A stretch of DNA of 64,000 nt, from assembly GCA_034509755.1 (NCBI GenBank), contig CM067543.1, forward strand, positions 14,694,954 to 14,758,953, read 5' to 3'. Shown here one piece after another: positions 56,298 through 64,000 of the stretch. The notes under the pieces are model-generated. The model made no database searches, was not told the origin of the DNA, and saw only the letters and a program-made list of their open reading frames with translations. The DNA is from Anisodus tanguticus (Eukaryota > Streptophyta > Magnoliopsida > Solanales > Solanaceae). A program made the translations under genes and the position numbers. Each line of letters starts with the position of its first letter. Positions within the stretch are counted from its first letter, which is position 1.

Positions 56298-58506
56298 TGT
56301 CACACCCCGAACCATGGCCAGAGTGAAATACGATACTCGGTGCCTGACTGCATGTGACCGAGCGAACCACATGGCTTGTTGAATCAACATGGGCTTCAAA
56401 AGTATGGAATAGAAATGATTTAAAACATGTAAAATATGATACTAAATATAGTCTAAAAATATGATTTGCGGAATAATCTAAAAATATAATAAGTCTGAAT
56501 ACTGGACATCTGACATGGCATGCTAAACTACTCTATGAAAAATCTGAACATGAGTCTGACTACTAAAAACTCTTTACCAGGACAAGGCTCTGGCATACCT
56601 TTACTGCATGACATGACATGTAAAATAAATTAACTAACACCCCGAATGAGATGGGGCTCACTAATAGTTGATACTGTAGAAATCTTAGCGAACTAAACCA
56701 TTGTCCTGAAACACCGTACCTACACCGTAAAGTGCAGGTCCCAGGCAAGAAGGATGTCAATACATTTGAATTATACTTGTATGTAAAGCAATTGAATGAA
56801 AGAGTAGTAAGTGGGCTCGGGGAATGGGAAACCCAAATCAATAACATGGATACATGAAGTAATACGAAATTAAAACTATAAATGTAGACTATATAGCCGT
56901 AAACTGTAATCTGAAATAGAAACCTGGACATGATCATGATCTGCATGATCAAGCTGTAACATGAGTAAAATATTTTTAAGGAGAGAGCCTGAGTATAACC
57001 GACAATATGAAATCACCACGTAAGTATGTGGAGTCTGGTACCTGGCCCGACTAGCAGAGCAATCACATACCTTGCTAGGATATGAGACATAAACATGACA
57101 TGAAAAGATCCAATCAATAGTCTGAAGGTATCGTCCTCTGGCATAGTGATCCTTACCTTACGCTGGCATACATAGTTTCAGATTATTTGAACCTTCTCGG
57201 TAAACCTATGCTACTCTCAAAAACATGAACATGAATAATAGTGGCATCTGCACCCATGGTTTTCAAAATATAGTTTATAACATGTATACATAACATAGAT
57301 TTTCATGAAAATATGTATAAGTATATGTATATAATTCTTGAGACATGAAAACATGTAAAAATCCCTGGAGTGAAACAATCTGAGTTCATAGCTGATATAT
57401 GAGATCTCATGGAAAAGATAGCACGAGCGTACATTGATTACGGACATGTTCATGACAAACATAATGATATTTATGAATACAATTAATGAAATGGTAATAT
57501 ATATATACATGATATATAATAATACATGTATTTAGGGTTATCATAAACTTAGAATAAAAACCGTAAGCTTATGGAATTTTGTGTTTTATGGATAAACGTG
57601 GCGTGGAAAAGAACAATGATGTTCCCACATGTGGATAGAATCTCTACATACCTGTAATCGCTCCTAGCAATGAACTATGTTGATTTTTGATGAATATTGC
57701 TCCAAACCCTAGCTTGAATCACTTGTGAATGATTTCGTTGTTAATCCTATATTTTAGTTAGAGAATCATGTTACTAATCATGATTTAATGCTAGAATTAC
57801 TAAGGAATCGTTAGGAGTGAACTTACCTTGTTGTGGGAGGTCGAGAGTAGAGAAAACACTCTTGACATGGTTTTTACGAGGTTGGACGAGTTGGTGAATG
57901 ATTTTTCAGACTATGTGTTATATATAAAAGATGGGCATTTTAGACCCCCTGTCTCATTGAGTGAGGTCCATAGCGAGGTGTTTTATCGTTTTGGGCTTCA
58001 TTGGGCAAGCTCCCCTATCCATATTACACTTAAATGAATTTTTGATTAAAAAAGTGTATTTTGGACATCCCACCTCGCTGGGCAAGGTGTTGTCTCGCTC
58101 TGGGCTTCGTCGGGCGAGCTCCTCTATCCATTTTACACTTTGATAAATTTTCACATTTTTCGATGCTACTGATAGTGTCTCAGTAAAATAGTCATAACTG
58201 CTAGCACAAAGTTCCGTTGAGCTCCACTATATATTGATGGAAAGGTATTTCAAAGGGATACAACTTTCATGAAGGACGTTTTTCCAAATTCCTTATAGAA
58301 TTTTCTGAATACTCACTTGAAGTTAGGCCTTGTGAAAACTCACTTAAAAATATGGCTCGTAGAGTATCTTCCGACTATGCTTTGCCAAAAGACTCTTCTT
58401 ATAACTTGATTTTTTCAAAACACTTCCTAAACTAACTATTCATCTTGGTTCCATTATATTTCCATTGTATGGGTCAAACGTTAGCTTAGAGGTACGAGGT
58501 CTTACA
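56298..58506 (-). repeat. Gypsy LTR, - strand (left arm of an inverted LTR pair)
   Basis: On the + strand it runs from TGTCACACCCCGAACCATGG to GAGGTCTTACA. Read on the - strand it starts TGTAAGACCTCGTACC and is preceded by the family's internal end (58507-58552), so it is the 3' LTR of a lost - strand element. Its left edge lies in element E. Flanks ATATA and ATATC match in four of five bases, too weak to call a duplication. Open frames inside (56563-56952, 57217-57510) resemble no protein. Confidence 0.75.
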
Positions 58507-58552
58507 ATATCTCTCCCTTGGGATCATTCATCCTCGAATGATTGTTCATGGT
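58507..58552 (-). other. Remnant of a gypsy internal end (polypurine region), - strand
   Basis: Read on the - strand it ends CGAGGATGAATGATCCCAAGGGAGAGATAT just before the LTR. It corresponds to 4095-4140 before the 3' LTR of element A. Only about 46 bp of interior remain. Confidence 0.65.
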
Positions 58553-60825
58553 TAGGAGTATGACCAACTCCGGAATTTTACAAAACAAATTGGCAGGGTT
58601 TTGTAAATTTGAGATATTATTTGAACTGTATGATGGGAAAATGATGGAACCAATATGAGGAGTGTAGGAAGTGTTTTGAAAACTAATCGAGGCATGAGAA
58701 GAGTCTTGGAAAAATTAGAGTCGGAAGCTACTCTACGGAGCATGTTTTAAAGTGAGTTTATAGCAGGCTTCACTTAAACCGAGTTTACGGATAAATATAT
58801 AAGGAATTTAGGAAAACTTCCCTCATAGTTGTATCTCTTTGAAATACCTTTATATAAATATAAGTCCACATCAAACGGATTTCTATACGAAAGGTTATGG
58901 CCTATTTACTGAGGACATGTAAAATGAATATCCTAATTCTTGTAGGATTAGGTTTTAAAGCCCAAACCTTTATGATAACCTATAAATACAACCCTAAAAC
59001 ATTTTATGTGAGGGTTTTCGACCAGATCTACTACCGAACACCTAAGGTGAGTTCTTATTCAAATCCACATATCAATTATATTAAGATAACACTAGATTAA
59101 CACAGAATCATTATTTGGAATCGCTAGATTTTGGAAAATCCATTCAAGGTCGAATTTGGAATGAAGCTTTGGGATTTATTCAAAAAGGTAAGCCCCTCAC
59201 TTATTAATGGATTATATGGAGTTATTAATATATTTTAGACATTTAATGGTTTGTAGAATCATGAAATATGATTGATTTAGATGCACTCCATCAAATGCAA
59301 AACCCTAGTAATTTTGCTATAGATTTTCCCTCCGACCAGCCATCTCCCATTGACGTTTGACGATAATTTAACCGTTGTATCGAGCCCAAATTTTAACTGA
59401 GTGGTCATAACATATAGATAATAAATGTGAATGGTGGAGATCCGATTTACAGTTCTTGATCATTGTGGTTTGAGCTATGAACGGTATCTATGAAAATTGG
59501 TGAAAACTCTTCTCAAAGTTTCAAGTTCAAAGCTTTGGGTTACTTCTTCAAAAGTTCAGACCTTTTCTTCAAGTATTGGAGCAACTAAGGTATGTAGATC
59601 TTCTATCCACATGTGAGAATAACCATGTCCTTCCCCGCTACGTTTTTCCATGAAATACGAATTCTGCATAAGTTTAAGATTTTGTTTCATTATCATGATA
59701 ACCCTAATACATGTAATATTATTATACGTCATGTCTATATTACAAGTCACCAATGGTATTCATGATAGGTCATTATGATTGTCATGAACCTGTCCGTAAT
59801 CCATGAACACATGCTTTGAATCTCATGAGTTCTTAAGGACAAGTTATAATTACTATTACTCAATTTCCATGAAATTATATATATGTTTTTCATGATTTAT
59901 GTAAGATATATGATATATCCATTCACATGTTAAACTATAATTGCAAACCATATTTTACAAGTTATTTTCATAAAATTCATGGGCTTACAAGGCAACTATT
60001 TTCAAGTACATGTTTTGGGAGTTGCATAGATTACTGAGAAGGCTCAAACAACCTGAAACTAAATATGCCAATGTAGGATAAGGGTCTCTCCGCCCAGAAG
60101 ATGATACCTTCAGATTATTGATTGGATCCTTTTATGTCATGTTCATGTTTCATATCCTGGCAAGGTATGGGAACGCTATGTTGGTCGTCCAGGTAGTAGA
60201 CTCCACGTACCCACGTGGTGATTTCATGTTGTCAGTTATACTACTGCTCTCACCACAAATATACAGATATATAAGTTTACAAGATTTTATACATGTTGCT
60301 TTATTCCTATCAGATCATGTTCATGTTCAGTTTCATGTTTTATTATATCATATGCCTGCTTATTCTTTCAGTTGCTTTACATACAGAACAATTCAAATGT
60401 ACTTATGTCCTTTTCACCTGAGGCCTACACTTCACGATGTAGGTATGTTGTTTCAGGACAACGGATCAATTCGCTAGAATTTCTACAATATCAGCTATTG
60501 GTGAGCCCCATCTCATTCGGGGTGTTAGTTTATTTATTTTACATTCCATGTCATGCAGTAAAGGTATGCCAGGGCCTTGTCCTGATAAACAATTTTTAGC
60601 AGTCAGACTCATGTTCAAAGGTTTCATAGTCTAGTTTAGCATGTCATGTCAGATGTACAGTATTTAGACTTCCGCAAATCATAATTGCAGTATCATGTTT
60701 TAAGTCATTACTATTGCATGTTTTTTATGTCCATATTGATTCAGCAAGCCATGTGGTTTGCTCGATCGCATGCAGTCAGGTACCGAGTGTCGTGTTTCCC
60801 CCAAGTCATGGTTCGGGGCGTGACA
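58553..60825 (+). repeat. Element F 5' LTR (right arm of the inverted pair)
   Basis: The LTR's first few dozen bases are replaced or truncated; from about 58620 it follows the family (TGATGGAACCAATATGAGGA and so on). It ends GGTTCGGGGCGTGACA at 60825. A primer site follows, so this is a 5' LTR on the + strand. Confidence 0.8.
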
Positions 60826-60830
60826 AAGCT

Positions 60831-60842
60831 TGGTATCAGAGC
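60831..60842 (+). other. Primer-binding site of element F
   Basis: TGGTATCAGAGC, five bases after the LTR end. Confidence 0.88.
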
Positions 60843-61003
60843 CTAGGTTCAAGTGTCTTAGGGAGTCTATGAAACCGTATCTAGTAGGGTCACTTTTATA
60901 TGTGTGTGCACACCACACATATATATGGTTTACCACCAAGACATTTAGAATTGTCTCACTTCCTTCATACTCTATATCGTGCAATTAGAGCAGTGCTTTC
61001 AGG

Positions 61004-61590
61004 TACTGAGTTTTAGGAAGAGGGATCTGCTTATTAGGATTCGCCTTAGTATCAGTTATTGGTGAGCCCTATTTCCTTCGGGATGTCAGTCAGTTATTTT
61101 ACATGTTATTCTTTATAGTAAAGGTAGTCCAGGACCTTGTCCTGGTAAAACAATTTTGCAGTGAGACTCACATTTCAGAGGCTTCATAGACTAGACTAGT
61201 TTAGCATGTCATGTCAGTAATGTCATTATTGATTTTTAGATATTTCAGCAATACAATTTTAGACTATATTTCAGTATTCAGTTTACATATTTTAAATCAA
61301 TATTATTACATGCTTTTGATGCCCATATTGATTCAACAAGCCATGTGGTTTGCTCGGTCACATGCAATCAGGCATCGAGTGTCGTGTTTCGCCGAGACCA
61401 TGGTTTGGGGCAATACAAAAATTGGTATTAGAGCCTAGGTTCAAGTGTCTTAGGGAGTCTATGAAACTGTGTCTAGTGGAGTCACTTTTATATGTGTGTG
61501 CTGGCCATACATATAAACAATTGACCACCAAGACATTTAGGATTGTCTCACTTCTTTCATACTCTAGATCGTGCAATTAGAGCAATACTT
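61004..61590 (+). repeat. Second copy of LTR end, primer site and leader in element F
   Basis: The block repeats 60433-61000 with many differences: GGTGAGCCC, AGGACCTTGTCCTGGTAAA, AAGCCATGTGGTTTGCTCG, GAGTGTCGTGTTTCGCC, a decayed end, and a second primer-like site TGGTATTAGAGC (61423-61434, one mismatch). The same leader follows (CCTAGGTTCAAGTGTCTTAG). Confidence 0.8.
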
Positions 61591-64000
61591 CCAAGAATTC
61601 TTCTAACTTGTACCATGAAGCCTAGAGCAGTAAGTAACATTCTCTCTCCATCGAATTCCAAACGTATTTAATGCTCAAGTGATGAGAAGGAAATTCAAGA
61701 TCCAAGTGAGGATGACTACCCATTGGGGGTATAATCGGGAAGTGCGTGTTGGTAACATATGAGACTTGAGATAATATTGAAAGTGGAACAAAAATTTGTA
61801 GTTACTATAGACTAGAGCATAACTCTTATCAGAAAGTACAAAGGCAGTTATCATATTTTATGGTTATCAGTTTACCTCAGTTACCAGCTATACAGTGTTT
61901 TAGTTAGCAGAATTATGGTTATGCAGTACACCAGTGTTCGGTTATGTATACATTTCCAATTTTCAGTGTATCGAGATTATTATGACTTGTGAGTATATAG
62001 TAATGCCTATGGGTGCTAAAAGGAAGTGTAAGTAACAATGACTATAGAAAGATCTTTGCATGTTTTAAGTCCTGGTTATGACCCAAGGCTCGTCAAATGG
62101 CGCATGAAGTAATTTATCCCGCGATAGTACCCTCTGAAGGACAAGTTTATGCATGGTAGTATACGTATGTTCTATACCTTACAAAATAAGTTTATTTTGA
62201 TTTTGGGGCCATAGAGCCACAAGTATAAGGGTGGTAGTTCAGATTTAAGACCTTACAGGGTAACACATTATGAAGTAAGCCGCAGTAGGCATAAACTGCC
62301 CACAATAGTTTTGAACAGAGAATAACTTAAGAGCAAATCACTTGTGATTCTAGAATGTCTCGAGTTTTCAAAGATGTATATTTTGTCGTATGACCCATGC
62401 ACATAACTAAGAAGAGATTGTGTATGATAGGAAAACCATGAGCAGATGATGTTAAATTTTTGGACATAGTTTTAAACTATTTAAGTTTATTCAGATCACA
62501 ACCAAAGAGTATGACGTTAGTAAGTTACTACAAGAAGTAGATATTACTATGAGATGATAAGATGTGAAATTCCCTCTAAGGTTATGTGATTAAGTGTTTA
62601 CTCCATATGTGTATAGTTTTACATGACTTCAAAGTGTATAGAAAGCTTGGATTATATATTTCAATCTTTCATTTAAGAGAGACATAATTGCCCTAAGCTT
62701 GATCCATGTTTATAGCTCAGAAAATATAGTATACGATCGCAGAACAGAGTCGGATGATGAGAGAAGTTAGAAATAATCTTACGCTTCACTTTAGTATTCA
62801 GGACAGAATCAGAGAACATGATGCTAGTAGGTAGTTAGTATAGAATAATAAGTAATTTTTGAGTAGATACAATGAATAAGTAATTTCAACAGAGCTTGTA
62901 AAGGTATGATTTGATTTCCTTAGTTAGGTTAACAATGGTGAGTGAGTTGCATTTTGAATACACCAAATACGTGTTAGAACCCAAAGAGTTTAAGATAAAT
63001 ATGGAGTATAGTGGCAGTGGAAGAAGAAATCAGCTAGGCAGTAAGAGAGCAAACTATAGAAGCACAGTCTTTTAGAGTTATTTAAAAGGGGGCTTTCCCT
63101 AAGACTAGCAGTAGGAGCAAAGTTAAGCCATTAAGATAGAATATGCCAGTAATTCAGTCCATGTAAGTAATATAGTTCTCTGTTAATGTAAATAATTCAG
63201 CTTTTCCTAGTAAGAAAGATCGGTCAAAAGTGAGTCAAAAGATGAGTCGTCAATGACATAAAGCACAGAATTGCAGAAGATGAGGAAAGTTGGTTGGATC
63301 CCAATGAGAGAGAATGATCCTCAAATATAAGATCTTAACCTTTGGTTCAAGAGAGAGATGTGTAAATTTTCAAGAAGTGCAGTTGAATATTTGAAAACCT
63401 GAAGGGTTAGCAAGAGATATAAAGAACCTCAGTTCAGTAATTAGGGCATAACGAGATAGTCTCCATAAAGGTGTGCCTCATATGTACAAGAAACATGAAG
63501 TGAGTAGAATGATCGTCGATTGACTTATGTCAAGATCAATTATTATCAATTAAGTGGTCACGGAAAAGCTATAAGATCATGCCCAGTTATGTGTCACAAA
63601 GGTAGTGTCATTGCACGAGACTCTATTTTTCAGGGTATATGTCAAAGACTTATCGCACAACAGTACTATGAGTATTTCAGGAAGTATCTCAGAAAGATAT
63701 CAAATAGCAGTAGTTTAGCTCATGTTAAGGTAGACAAAAGAATCATGATGAAAGAAGTTCATTGTTTAGCAAACCTAGGAGTTTAACTTTTGGACCCCGA
63801 AGATGGTAGAATGGTTGTGCAGAACAGATCCAAATCCTCCTTAGTAGTTGAGCAAAAGAGGAAAATAATTTCATGACCCCTGTTTATTGCAGCTAAAGGA
63901 AGGGATTCACAGACATAAATCCATAGCTTTTGAACAAGAGGGAGACAATGGTACTCTAAGGTACCAAGGAAAAGTTTACGTCTCAGATGTAGATAGACGC
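61591..64000 (+). mobile_element. Element F: gypsy internal region, + strand, runs off the window
   Basis: Aligns by eye along its whole length with 470-2740 of element A. No domain is recognisable up to about 63510. A degraded zinc-knuckle-like stretch (GHGKAIRSCP) is near 63553-63585. From 63710 comes LAHVKVDKR, then EVHCLANLGV, then KSSLVV and GIHRHKSIAFEQ-like text, the pol stretch between RNase H and integrase. RT is missing, as in A. The element continues past 64000. Confidence 0.7.
63520..63786 (+). pseudogene. Gypsy gag-end / post-RNase H fusion remnant (element F)
   Basis: An 88-residue open frame. The first part resembles a decayed gag zinc knuckle (SGHGKAIRSCPVMCHKG), and the last 27 residues (SSSLAHVKVDKRIMMKEVHC, then LANLGV) match the gypsy pol linker after RNase H. 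Element A has the same junction at 2290-2510, more decayed. The apparent fusion comes from loss of protease, RT and RNase H between the two. I do not think it makes a working protein. Confidence 0.6.

Noticed and set aside
56293..58511. ATATA/ATATC as a target duplication for the - strand LTR
   Set aside because: Only four of five AT-rich bases match, and the right side is retained internal sequence of the element, not host DNA.

Overview
This is a 64-kb piece of plant nuclear DNA, almost certainly from a Solanaceae species (tobacco/pepper/tomato/wolfberry group). The grounds are one long intron-containing plant gene, a TS-type SINE and an Au-type SINE tail of the kind common in Solanaceae, and dense nested Ty3/gypsy and Ty1/copia LTR retrotransposons. 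I cannot fix the species. I see no bacterial, plastid or viral operon, no CRISPR array and no rRNA gene.

The only cellular gene is FAB1 (FYVE-type phosphatidylinositol-3-phosphate 5-kinase, FAB1A/B type) on the + strand, leader from about 21.6 kb and coding exons 23135-35650. I could place 11 coding exons with GT-AG introns, plus a 5'-leader intron. Every exon junction keeps frame except for one missing base near 29334 in exon 5. With that base the product would be about 1,786 residues, the usual size for plant FAB1A/B: FYVE finger, chaperonin-like domain, Cys-rich region, long linker and C-terminal PIP-kinase domain. Introns carry a TS SINE (leader intron), a SINE 3' tail with 23 consecutive C, and a small hAT-like element with a perfect 8-bp target duplication (both in intron 8).

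Left flank (1-20982): a degraded + strand gypsy element A (LTR end, initiator-Met primer site, internal remnants, 3' LTR). Element B, a structurally complete 8.5-kb LTR element without pol (5646-14181, duplication CATGT), is nested in its 3' LTR. A degraded + strand copia element G follows (about 14307-20982).

Right flank (36852-64000): a - strand copia element D (36852-51674) split by an 8.55-kb - strand gypsy element C (37759-46308, duplication ATTTG). Next come fragments of a - strand gypsy element E (51675-56297) split by a solo LTR (53278-55259, duplication CCCAA). An inverted head-to-head LTR pair follows (56298-58506 and 58553-60825). Last is a + strand gypsy element F running off the window end, of the same family as A. 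A and F share the same internal arrangement, in which degraded gag-like sequence runs straight into the region after RNase H, so they look like copies of one deletion-derived, non-autonomous lineage.

I found no convincing new multi-gene system. The most checkable oddities are the FAB1 frameshift, the overlapping upstream ORFs at the FAB1 start, the pol-less element B, the inverted LTR pair, the duplicated LTR-end/primer-site block in F, and the shared A/F deletion.
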